Shown: in pieces, positions 36,914 through 49,200 of the stretch
Position numbering within the stretch: the first letter of the stretch is position 1
Layout of the letters: each line of letters opens with the position of its first letter
NCBI GenBank assembly: GCA_947561715.1
Contig: OX387199.1
Span: 20,465,001-20,529,000, forward strand
From: Ascidia mentula
Taxonomy: Eukaryota > Chordata > Ascidiacea > Phlebobranchia > Ascidiidae
Reading direction: 5' to 3'
DNA: 64,000 bases
The notes under the pieces: generated by a model
What the model saw: only the letters and a program-made list of their open reading frames with translations
Databases searched by the model: none
What the model was told of the DNA's origin: nothing
Made by a program: the position numbers and the translations under genes

Positions 36914-38060
36914 TTACAGCAAGTTGTTGTAAAGCACCAGGAAATATACGCACTGTTTCCTATCATTAACACAGCGATTGTTCTTGTGGATATGGATCGC
37001 TTCTAGAAAAAGGCGCTTTGTATGATCCACCTCCCTTTCAAGAACCTCGTCCTTGTCGAAGGCAATCCGATGACCTTTTAAGGCAGCATGCCTGGCCAAC
37101 GCTGTCTTCCTTGCGACTTTTGATGCAACGTCGCGGCGGTGCTCCTTAATTCTGGTTTTCAGGGCTCTTCCGGTATCCCTGAAGTAGACCCCCTCGCACT
37201 CTCCACATGGAATTGAGTAAACCACTCATTTTGGTTCCGCTGCTTCCGTAGTAATGAGGTGCGACAATAATCTACGGAATGTTGTGTGGGGCCTAATGTA
37301 GACCCTAATGTCATAATCGGTCAGCATCCGCTGTAAAATCTCGGTGAGTGTGGGGACATAGGAAAGAACCACCGAACCGAAGGTTGGCGTCGGGTCATTT
37401 GATGTGACGCCCGACCTTCTACGTGATATCCACGAGGGGTACGAGTTTTCCCGCAGCTCGTGTCGAATGATATTGATCTCTTCGTCATGATCTTCTTCGC
37501 TTGAGTTCAAAATATCAGCTCTTGCTATAAGGGACTTCAGAACCGCCTTTTTGTGTTGTAATGGATGCGCCGACTAGAAGGAAAGGTAGCGGTTTGCGTG
37601 AGTCGGCTTACGGTAGACGCGAGTGCCGATTTTGCCACCCACGTTTCGGTACACTTCCACATCCAAGAATGGTAGTTTCTTATCAATTTCTTCCTCCAAA
37701 GTAAACTTTATAGATTCCTAAATGCCGTTCAGGTGGGCAAGGAAGGACTTCAGGACCGAAATATCGATAATGCAATGCGTATCATCAACTCAAGGCCTCC
37801 AAAAACGAGGAAGATGTGCAAATGTTGCAAGCGCCCTATTTTCAATCGTCTCCATTACCGCATTGGCAATCACCCATCGCCGTTCCAAATACCGGTTGGT
37901 TAGAAATCCCTCAAAAAGAGAAGTAGGTCGCGTTTAAGCATAAATTAAGCCCTTCTGCAATGTCCTCGCGAGACAATAGCTTTCGCTCTTCAAGATTTTC
38001 GTCTTTTTGTAAACAGTCCATGAGGTTTTTTTTAATTTACAATGATTTAAAGTTAGAGGC
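36914..38060 (-). pseudogene. Penelope-like element, unit 2 copy
   Basis: Homolog of 15718-16870. The GIY-YIG part is intact to a stop at 36914-36916, including HTKRLFLEAIHIHKNN. It has a TGA at 37226-37228 (just before VVYSIPC) where unit 1 has GGA, and other breaks in the RT half. Lesions differ from those of unit 1. Confidence 0.8.
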
Positions 38061-38747
38061 TCTTTAACATATGCAGATATGTTCCCAGCAAAATTGGTGG
38101 TCTAATGGTTTTGATGTTGTCGTTTGTGGTACACGCTTTTATTGCAACTACCTATTATCTGCTTTTACAGATGATTGCAACAGAAGCAAATCAACCTTTC
38201 TTGTCCAGATTTTACTGCCCACAGTAATATTTTTGTGAGAAGTGGAGCCTACATTGATAGCACATGTGATAATAAATAACGGTGACAAGTGTTTGTTAAA
38301 ATGTTGCAGAACAGACGTGTTTGCGCGCTTTTAGGAATATACTGCAATATTCCACAAAACGTTTTCTGCTTGTATTTTATTAACCTAAGTACTTATTATG
38401 AGTCTCCATTTAAATACCTGATAAATATATCATATTTTGCAAAGTTGTAGAAATGACGTAGTTTATAGCAACCACTTTGCATAAGCAGAATTAGTCCATA
38501 CACACAGGGTTTTTTATTTCCAAATGCTTTGCAAGTTTTATTATATAGATGACGTAATGAAAAAACGCTGGAATAATGTTCACTCAAAATACAAACAGCA
38601 AGGTCTTCTTCCAAATGGAAATTGTGAGGTTATACACAAATGGTATCCAAACTGCGCCATAGGCATCCTATTTATGTGAATACAGTATTATGTTCTTATT
38701 GATTACTTCCCGTACGTCTGGTGAATAAATTTCAAATGATTACAGGC

Positions 38748-38935
38748 ATGGCTTTCGTTCGGCAAAACCTGCGAATTCCAAGCGGAGACAGGCGAGTCGA
38801 TCTTCCAGGTTTTTCGGGTAAATTGCGGCATTTGGAAGGAATTCAACCATCTTTCTCACGTTGAAGATTGCATTGACCACGATGTCCTCGTAGTAAAGAA
38901 CGAGTTTTGTTTTTTTGCTTCACAACATTCTCTGG
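38748..38935 (-). pseudogene. WSCD-type sulfotransferase-like remnant, unit 2
   Basis: Reads KTKLVLYYEDIVVNAIFNVR, then KMVEFLPNAA and NLEDRLACLRLEF in one frame. It keeps a 15-codon stretch that unit 1 lost and which fits the family better (FL....NLE.RL.CL). The upstream RNPYK part is missing here. Confidence 0.4.
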
Positions 38936-39839
38936 TGGTATGTTACCACTCCCTGGTGGCATGCTTTGAAAACTCCCTGGTATGCAGATATTTCCTAAAG
39001 GAATTCATTTGGAACACAAAACTAATAAGTTTAAATATATCTATTGTACTTGTGACTGTAGACAAAAAAGGTTGGAGACAATATTTTTGTTTGTTTTAGG
39101 TGACCAACTGTATGCGAAGAAGTAACTTTTTGTTATACTTCTGCAGCTTAAATTGTAGCAAATATGTTTGCTTGCAAGCTAATCTTTTTCCAAATCTACA
39201 ACACCCAAAAATACAAATGCGTTTTACCTGTGGGAAAGTTCCCATTAGTGGGAAATTATATGGTTGTTGGTGGGTAATTAGTGGGCACCAAATGTACGAA
39301 GGTAGTTGTTATGTTCTGTATCCACCTAAAAATGTCTAAAGTGCATAACAGATATAGCGCAAATGCAATAATTAAATTCTACGGTAAAATTTTAAACACA
39401 AGTGGGAAAAAGGTTTCCCTTCACAAAACATGGGGAAATGAGAGAAAAAAAGTTAAGAACAACCACATTTTAATGTTGATCGCCCAGATGAACCAAATCT
39501 TTATTTTATTTGAGAGTGGGCTAATTAGTGTACCTGGTGAAATTATTTTAGTGGCAAAAACCATTGCGAAATGGACAGGACTAATTTGTTCTTTGAAAGT
39601 GGCTTGCGACCATAATAAATGAACAAAGAAACACATATTATCAAATATTGCAAAACGTGATTCAAATGCGATTGCCAAAGTTACCGGCAAAACGCTAATT
39701 TACAATCAACGGTTTTCCTTAGTCATTGATGTTTTGTATTGTTGCTGTTTTGTATATTTTCCTGTTTTGTAATGTGACTTAAACGAGTGAACAACAACGC
39801 TGTATTGTTTGCCAAACTTCGGAGAACTAATAACATAAC

Positions 39840-40510
39840 TTTTTTAAACATTGGAGGCGATTGAACAATACCGCCTGTGAGTAATATAGGCGTATTTTAT
39901 GACGTGTTGATATTTTTTGACTCACTGTGCAATGGACAAACATGATGGCGTATTACACAAATGTACCGCCTACATGTAAAGCCAGACAAGATCAACGTAT
40001 GGGTGACAAGGTTCTTAAATCAAAACGTTACTTATTTAACCATGTTCGTTTGCACAAGAGTCAATAATTTTCACATTGCTTATTTCAGGACAAAGTGCGC
40101 TATTTAATCCACGTATTCCTTAAACAAGCAACAAGAGTTGCTAACAGGCAGCCACGCTTGGCCGAAACAGACGGAAGTCCAACAAATATCGATACATCAA
40201 CAATTCTGTCTCAGAAATTAGTCCACTGTGGATTGATGTTTCGCATCTTGAATGGCGTTGGACAGAAACCGTAGCAAAACTGCAAAAAGAAAAGTTATGA
40301 ACAAAATGATGATTTCATTATTTATAAAGGAAGGTGCTGATATGGTGTGTGTAGTTCATGTTCTATGTCTCATCGGGTAAATCCTCGCGTCGGTCTTGAG
40401 GTTTTGCAGCATTAACATGGTGTCAGAAGGTGGCCCATTGAGGGTTTTTGGTGTCTTTTTTATGAGATTACTACACAACTTTCGATATCGCCAACAACCG
40501 TATTAGATTC
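39840..40510. other. Highly conserved non-coding block, unit 2
   Basis: Paralog of 20220-20900, lying between the genes C and B. See that entry; the AGGCG/CGCCT inverted repeats are kept. Confidence 0.5.
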
Positions 40511-41259
40511 GCAACATTGGCGCCGGTTTCAAAGTGATCAAGCCTAACATGAGCAGCAGTAACCACTTGAAAGCTTTGTCGTTGATACACAAATGAAAAG
40601 AAATATATAATCAAGTGTAAATAATAGATTTTCATTCCAAGTAATTTTTCTGCATCAAATAACGCCTACCATTACTATATTGTTAGAACGCTATTCTTTA
40701 TCATAATACATTTTATATGAGGTTATAAAATACGAATATCTTGATCTGAAGCCCATCTCGTTCGTAATATTTGCATATTGGGATGCCCGCATTAATTACT
40801 GACTCAAATTTCGACATTTAAAGTCAGATGAAGAAAATATCCACGGGAGTTTGTGATAGAATGGCGCGGATTAAACAGTCTGTGAGTATTGTGTTGACTT
40901 CTTCCCTCCTAAAGGATGTTTGAGAATTTGTGCAAAATTAAATTTTTACCTTGCCGGAGTTCCCGCTTCGTTTTCCCGCAGATTTTTTTTTCAACACTCG
41001 GCCTCCCTCTTCAACGGCTTGACGACTGATTTCCTGATCAGCGTTCAAATATTTCCATAATTATGACGATGAAACAATGGTTGCAAGTTGATTGACAGCT
41101 TCGTGCACGGCGCTCCTCGCCTGCCAGTCTGGCAAATTTAATGTTGGCTTCTTGACAGGATAACCCTTATGGTTTTATCGGTGCCCATGACATTTATATT
41201 TATTGTTTATGTTCAAGTACTTTTGTACAAAATTAACAAGATTCGGTCAACATTCGGGT

Positions 41260-41945
41260 TTGGATGAATATTAAAACATTCGGCGAATCCCGGACTTACA
41301 GAATACCCGAAAAACTATGTGAGATAGACATGATTACGGACAATTTTGCTGAACGTGGGCAAGTTTTGAAACTGTCAAAAAGTTTTGCTGCGCAGATAAA
41401 GGAGCTGTGTGTGCAAGAAGAGATAATGGTTTCGTTCGATGTGTTTTCCTGTTCACCAACGTACTGGTAATGTTGGCCGCGAACGTAGCAGCAGAAAGAT
41501 TACGAAACGACTTAACATTGGAACAAAGTTGCTCGTTGCTGTCACACATTGTAGATGTCTTCGTTTGGTCCTCGATGCCACCTACCTTTGTTTCAGAGGT
41601 GATCCTTTACGGGAATATGGTCTCCTCTCTCCGTTGCTGTTGCCAACTTCATGATGGTCGGTTGAACATTGGACAACGTTAGCCAGCCCTCCTCAGTTTT
41701 GGGGACGTTATGTTGATGACTCATTCGTTGCCATGCAACGGGATGACGTGCAGTCGCTACTCTCGCATCTCTGTTGAACCAAGTCCACAATGGAGTGCGA
41801 GCAAGGCAGTAGGTTGTCTTCTTTCGATGTTTTTGTTCAAAGAGAAGAGCGAGCAACCTTTCCACAAGAGTATGCAACAAATTAACTCATTCCGACAGAT
41901 ATTTGTCGTTCGTCTTGGCGCACTCGATCGCCCATAGGCGTTTTT
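41260..41945 (+). pseudogene. Penelope-like reverse transcriptase relic, plus strand, unit 2
   Basis: Homolog of 21580-22330. Keeps VSFDVFSC, TYLCFRGDP and RYVDDSF (YVDD at 41709-41720), residues that are changed in unit 1. Frameshifted and stop-containing elsewhere. Confidence 0.65.
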
Positions 41946-43216
41946 TTCACTGTACATGGAAGCTGAATCATTCATAACAAATGACGCGCAAACAATTATC
42001 CCCATTTTTTTTTCTAGAACGTAACCTGTGCTTGTAGAGGAGGTGTGTTGAGGGCAAAATACGGGTGCAGTTGCTTAGCGATCTAGCACAGGAAAGAACC
42101 TGTTTTATTTTCGTCATGACGACAATTCAAACAAGAACCAACTCAAACAGGTGAGGAATTCCTCAACAAACTCATGAAGTGTGGTTGGAACTTGTACCTC
42201 ATCACAATTCACAAGTTTAAGAATACACACACTTTTACCCTCTCAACACTGTGTTTATTGATAACAACAACAAGTAGCACAAAATATGCGCAATCAGCAA
42301 ACATTCAACACAACGATTAAATTTTCGTGAAAGTTTAAATTAGCAGCGAAAGAACCAGTTGATATTGAATACAAAGTAATTGATTGTGAGAAAAAAAAAC
42401 GTTCAACGAAAAATCTTGCTGCTGGACATTTGATGCAATGTTAACGATGGAATGTGAATTATGATGCGATTTACACAGAGAGTTTATCCTGCCATGAATT
42501 TTACGACATCTTGTTTGCAGTAAAACATATTTATCAATGATATACAAAATACACAGGGCGAGGTTTATGTACAAGGCGTGTGAGAGGGGGTTTTGAGGGG
42601 GTGTTTTCAACTTTTTTTGGTGATATTTGAAGGTAGCAGATTATATTTTCATCTGTCGATAGTTTGTATTCCATGAGCTGGCTGCATGGAATGTTTCCAA
42701 CATCATAACATCATATTTGCAAGTAAACGTTGATTCAGAAACAAAATGTAATAGGGAAGTCACTTGTATCAACGGGAATCACCCGCATCATTGTAATGTC
42801 CAAAATGATTCTACCCAAGTTGATGTCAAGCGTCCCAACACTCACTCATGATAAGAGTGTCCATGTGTTGGATGACATGTGAACGTGGGCGACGAGTCCG
42901 ATCAACTCATCACGTGACTCATACCATGGTACATAAAATGAAGACCCACAAAATGCAACCAAAAAGCAAATCTTAGCAAACGGAGTGCACACCAACCAAA
43001 ATTCAAGTTTTTTTGTTCCGTTGGTTGGGTCTGACGTCAAAGACGTTACTTTGCCCCATTTGTGAGATTTTTCAATGGAAAGATGTCTCTTGAAATATCA
43101 ATTTCATGTTGAAATTACTTTGCCATCACAGACTAAAGCGTGACGTCAGAAACAAGATTCGGTTCTATCCATTCGATGCCAGGAAAAAACACATTTTCCA
43201 CAAACTGAATGCAAGG

Positions 43217-43222
43217 TTTATT
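43217..43222 (-). terminator. Poly(A) signal AATAAA of gene C
   Basis: AATAAA on the minus strand sharing its first A with the TAA stop (CTG TAA ATAAA). The compact arrangement implies a very short 3' UTR. Confidence 0.6.
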
Positions 43223-46200
43223 TACAGAGCGGTTTCTGCTTCAACCACATGTAAGTTTTCGTGGTTAGCAACCACAACCACATTTTCCTGTTGCTCTTCC
43301 TGTGGTTGACGCCTGAAAACGGCACGTAGGCCATCCCGGACTCTATCATAAAGTAGTTTCGGTGCGTTGGAGTAGATGAGGGGATTTAGTGAGCTGTTGA
43401 TGGGGAGCAGGATGATTGCTGACACAGCGTATATCACTGGTGGCATAGGGACTCCACCGAAGTTTACAAATGCCATGATGGAAATTGGAACCCAGCAGAG
43501 AAAATCGGTAATTATCAGTTGCAGGATTTTCTTTTGCATTTCTGCCGAAACAAACAGCATTAATGGAACAATATGTCTGCAAATATAAATGTTCTTACCT
43601 TTGTTTTGTGTTGCAGTCCTTCCATCCCTTGGTCTCTCGTTCACTTGCCTGGCACTGGCAGTAGACTTCTTGTAAATCCAAAAATACGTAATTGCCACAA
43701 ACATGAAGGCCAGGAAGTTAAGAGTAATGATGGTGATTGAATATCCCCATGCCTTGTCGTTGATCGTTACATACAGTTTGCTTATGCAAACACTGCTGCT
43801 GCTGTAATATCTACACACAAACAATTTTGTAGCGATAAAATTTCGCGCGAAGAAAAACAAACCCCAAATATCCAGAAATATCAAATAGCTCAGTGAAATT
43901 GTAATCCTCAAGAATATCCATAAAATCCATCCAGGAATTAGCATCATTCACTCGCATGAGGGCAGTGTTGAGTACTTGGGAATCGTTGCTTGTAAAGTTG
44001 TGTTGGAAAGTTACAAATCGATCCATGAAGTTATTCATGCCTGTATACGCAACACTAGTGTCATTTGAAACTGATTTCACCGCCAACATCTACGACAATA
44101 TCTTACTAGTGAAGTCGACTGCAACATTGTCAAAAAACGGATTCTCATTCATCCAAGCTTTGGTTTCAAACAAATGTTGTAGTTGAGTTGTGAGTGGAAT
44201 AAAAGCAATTGTAAACGAGAATGCCCAGGAGAGAATAATGGAAACGACAACAGTTTTCATTTCCGGTTTCAAGGATGCATCGAATGGCTGAAACACAAGA
44301 GAACATAAAAGTTTTTGAATTTAACAGCAAAACGTTTGCAAGATGGGCGGTCTTTCAATTCGTGAAACGGGGAATGTAGATTTCAGTACGAATCACGTCG
44401 GACTGGAAATTGTTTCCGTTTTCTCCACCCTGTAGTTCCAAAATTGGGTCATTTTAACAATATTCGTTTTAGATTCGTTTCTCATGTCAGGCTAAGAATC
44501 TAGCGATAAACTATTGGAAAGGGCCGTCACCGGTTGAACGAAGTTGGCAATAGCTGACTTAACCAACTACAATTGTTTCACTTACGTTTTTCACAGCATA
44601 CAGTCGGAATATGGTCAACAGAACCATTGTAAACACCGATGTTTCGCTTGAAAGCAAAACCAATACCCCCATTGTGGTACAACTTCCGCTTGATCTCCAA
44701 ATAAGGTCATTGGCACAATAATTTCCGGAGTATCTGACACCAGCGGCACCCAGCATCATCAGATAAACTCCCATGAGTAGATCGGAAACGGACAGATTCA
44801 AAACGAGCAGATGGTTTGTGCGAAATGCAGCAGATTGTGATTGTGTGGTCGCCAACGTTTTGCCTTCCATCACCATGACAACCTCAAAACAAATTGAAAG
44901 AATATAACACGTGTTCTTATTGTGCAACAAAGACAAAACAAACTTAGTTTAATTTACCAAATTTCCGGCAATGGCGAGCATCCCCATTATCCACACAATG
45001 ACTCGTAGAAATGGATTTGCAATCAAATAGTATGGTGATGAAAATACTGCATTTATTTGGCACTCGTCTGACCAATCAGAGCAGTCGCCGACTCCATTGA
45101 ATTTCTATGAGGAGTAAATTAAAGAAAACTTTGTTGTTAAGTCGGTCATATTTGCGTCATTCGAAATTACTGTCTTGCATATAATTTGCGAACAACGGAA
45201 CTATGGAAATTGGACAAACAAATGTGTACTGCAATATGCATGTGTAGTTTTGGGTACGTGGAAGGCGTGTGACGCGCTAATTGACCAGAAATCTGGCGAC
45301 AAAAATAAGAATTAATTTGTAAACTGGCAGTTCTCATCTGGTGGCAAACGTTGAGGTGTGCTTGTGTGATTAGGTGTAAAGAACCTGATTTGTGCAGTGG
45401 GTCGCACTTTATTCTTTGATCTTCGTCCTTTTGACATTAGACGCTTCTAAATTTTATTCATGTTGACGTCATTTTATTTAATTATGAAAATATCCGCCTC
45501 TGTAGTTCGGCTCCCAACTTTTGTTTTGACGGTGAGCCGTTAGTGCAGGGTGAACTGAGCATTTACCATAGTTGGGGTTGGGAAATTAAGCGCTAAAAAA
45601 AGGGGAAAATGTCTTCCTAAATCGGTTCTAAAACTTCCATACCCGCCCTCCCAATAACTTTAGTCCGAAATCGGGTTCGCTGAATTAATTTCAGTCACAA
45701 TAGTGACATGCACGTAATCAAAACATCTTTGCCACAGGACACAAAACTTTAAATATTGTTAACATGTGTTTACCTTCTCCTTCTTAACGAACAATGGTTG
45801 TTTGTTTTCGCAATAAAACCTTCCGTCCTTTGTGCAGTTTAATTCGTCACTTTGGTCATCGCAGTTAATTGTGAAGTCACAAACCTCCGATTCGTTGACA
45901 GAAATCTGTGGCCAAAGTCGGTAAAATACTTAAACCGTCTTTGTGGTTAACTGTGTGCGAAAGATTCAACAAAGGGCATTATGACAAACAATACTGAACA
46001 ACAGACACCGATACCTATCTGCTTTTATAGTTAAAATGCAGCTTTGAAGTTATTTTACTCTAACTTTCGGTGTCTTTGATTTTTAGTGGTTTAAGAAATA
46101 ACTTTACTTTGGCTCCATTTAACGCTGGACAGTAGAAACTTCCTTCCTTTGTGCACAATTCTTCTGGATATTCGTCACTTTCATCCCAGCAATCGATGAA

Positions 46201-49200
46201 ACCGTCGCATACTTTGGACATAGGAATATTGACAAGTCCGTCTTTTGTGACGCAGTGTTTCCGATGTTTGCAAAGTTGAGGATCTTCATCGTGGTCGAAG
46301 TATCGACGTGTGTTAGGAGTGTAGATCCAACCAATGCAATCCCACCTCCCATCGCACAGTTGTTTGTTGTCGAACTCTAACACTCCATCCTGTGTAAAAC
46401 ACATCACGTGGTTCCGGGTATAGGACAGGTACAAACGTCCAACGACACATCGACTGCAACAGACGTCATGACAGCAAACTTTCGAGACTTTTATACCTGG
46501 GATTGTGATCACCATGTGATTGTCATGCATTACAAGATGTTTATTTTTAAAGTTTTGTTAAAGTTTTTACATCAACCAGGTAAAAAACAAAGAAAATAAG
46601 CAAAATAAGCTTCACGAACAAATACAATTTGTGACGAAAGCGAGAATTAACTCTTAAACGTGTGGAATGTGACGACGAAATTGACTTTTCAGGCTACTCC
46701 TCTTCTAAACTCTTGTTGCAAAGGTTTCGTATTTATGGCCGCATTTTACAATATTCTATCCGCCGTGGTCGCCGCACTTTGAGCACACACAACAGGGATA
46801 TATCTTCTGTTAGTTTTTGTGCCAATTTTTAAAAATGTAGGTATCACAAATCAGTACTACATGACATATTGTGTGGTTTAGTGCATCCCAAATACTACAT
46901 AAATTCCACGCATGTCAACGTTGCACAGGAATTGTCTGGGGAACGTATTTTTTTTTCGTTAAGTTTTAGGATTTCTAAATAAGTATTATCACGTATAAAT
47001 GAAGTCTTGTTCCAATTTAAAAAAAATAAAACTTTGCAATATTTTTTTCTACGTTTCAGAATGAGCAATTTTGCATGCGAAGTTAGTTTTACTCGCCACC
47101 ACATCCCATAGTTGGTTTTAAACAATGGGATGGAATTCCAATCTCCGAGCTTTAGAGATTTAAGAACATTACAAACAGTTAACAAATGTGCAATGTGTCA
47201 AAGAGAGCGAACAATCTTCCATGATGATAAGGAATCAGACTGAAATATCTAAGAGGTTATAACTCGCGATAAAAGTATTCAAACAATTCCGCAACAATGT
47301 TACGGGGATCTTTGTCGGCTACGACGGTGAAGTTCGGTATTACGAAGTGACTCAACCTCATGAGACACCGGGTTCGTACATCGTCCGTGAAGATAATGGC
47401 CAATTGAGATGCGGCGGAAGTCATATCCACCATAGAGCAGGCGAATGCAACGCGCTTTGGAGGAATTAGTTGAACCCTGTGTTTTGTAGCAAAGAAGTAG
47501 GTGTAGTGTGGTTATTGTGTATGATGTCACTGAATGTTGCCCAGCAGTATATAACAACGTCTGTACAACGTAATCTTTCTACAAGCACTTGTAACATACG
47601 TTACAGAAACCAGTGCTTGAATTGCGTAATGTTTTGCGTGCAGCTTTGCACATGTACTGCATAATCCCATAATGTAACCCAAATGATTTAGCCATCGAAT
47701 ATTCTCGAGTAAACTGATTCATTCAACATCCTGTTTACCACATAAAATGTTCTCCTATGCTTAGGTCACATCACACCTATGTTCTTGTGTTATATTACTT
47801 CGAGCGGTTCGTGATATCACGTGACATTATTGACCAATCAGCTCTCAGTATGGAGAGCTTTAAAAAGTCCAGTTTAGACCGGTAAATTCATTCTATTTGA
47901 TTCTATTTGATTCTACTTGTTCTATCGTATTACTGTTACACTGCTATTATTACGGAGATTCTACAAGCTATTCGACGGCTTGGGATTTATTCCCACAGCC
48001 TGATAATAAACTGTTTATTCGGATACAACGGTTTGCTGGTGAGAACGAGGCAGAAGCAGATTTAACAATCGAAGTGACCCAATAACCGCTCAGGCCATCG
48101 GGACACTGTTAAATATCTCTGAGACCCTTAGAGTTATTTATACACTTAAACTTCTGCGCAGTGTGAAGTTCTTTGATCATATAAGAATGAAGCATCTTAT
48201 TAAACAATATTTCCATTGTTTTTCGTGGATTAGTTCGCTTTGAAACGAACAAGTGAAATGCAAAACCACAACATTGGTTGTAACTCGCATCATGTCTCTG
48301 ATTGTTGGTTTGTTCCACAGTAGTTTAGAAAACTACAGAAACCAAACCATTGAGGTAACAAATATTTACGTTTGACGAAATAAGTCAAAATCTTTGTAAG
48401 TTCGTGTAATAATTGCGTTCGACTGCGTAAACATTGTTGTAAACTTTTGTTTAAACTGGAGTTTGTACAGCAAGTAGTTAAGTACATTGTGTTGGTATGA
48501 ACCTACAAATGTACGTAAACATCTAAACCATTTTCATTACGTTTGGTAAACTTATTTCCGACCAAACAATAACTTACTTGACACATCCAACTCCCCTGTA
48601 TGCCGTTGGTTGTTGCGGTTGTGGTTGTTGAGCTGTTGTTCTTCACTTTCTCATCAACACTGGAAATATTTGAATGTTTCGCGTTTATTTATTATAATTA
48701 AAAACTCCAATTGAATGCAGATGAGATTTACTTGCGATTTATGTAGTAACTAAACAAACCTTTTTTAAACCCATATATGGGAATTCAGCTCAAAACTGAC
48801 CCAAAATTACGAAAAGAAGTTTAACCTCCAAACACCTGCTGCACTTCACTAAAGCAAAAATGCCTCAAACTGGATTTGTTACAACATCTTGTCATAACAT
48901 CAATAGTATGTCAAGAAATATAAACAATACCGAAGATTCGCTTTATCCTATAATTGGTTTTCAAAACAGGGTAGCTGAGGAACAGACAAACAAATTGAAA
49001 CCACTTTAACCCAACAACAAAAACTGTCAATTTAGTATTATGCAAATTTCCTATGATTGGTCGCCCAATAGTAAAACACTGTTGCGTCATAAAGGTTGCT
49101 TGCTTGTAGTGCCCAGATATGCGATAATTTGCATTTAAAGTCTTTTTCGACTGCAATACTTTGTATTCAAGGTCTAAAACGTCTTTATGATGTCATGACA

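Larger units (their letters stand above)
29451..48345. repeat. Tandem unit 2 of the receptor array
   Basis: A 18.9 kb homolog of unit 1 in the same orientation, holding the 5' half of gene B, the intergenic region and the 3' half of gene C. Collinear blocks include both Penelope relics, the hAT-like element, the sulfotransferase-like remnant and all 7TM exons. Confidence 0.85.
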
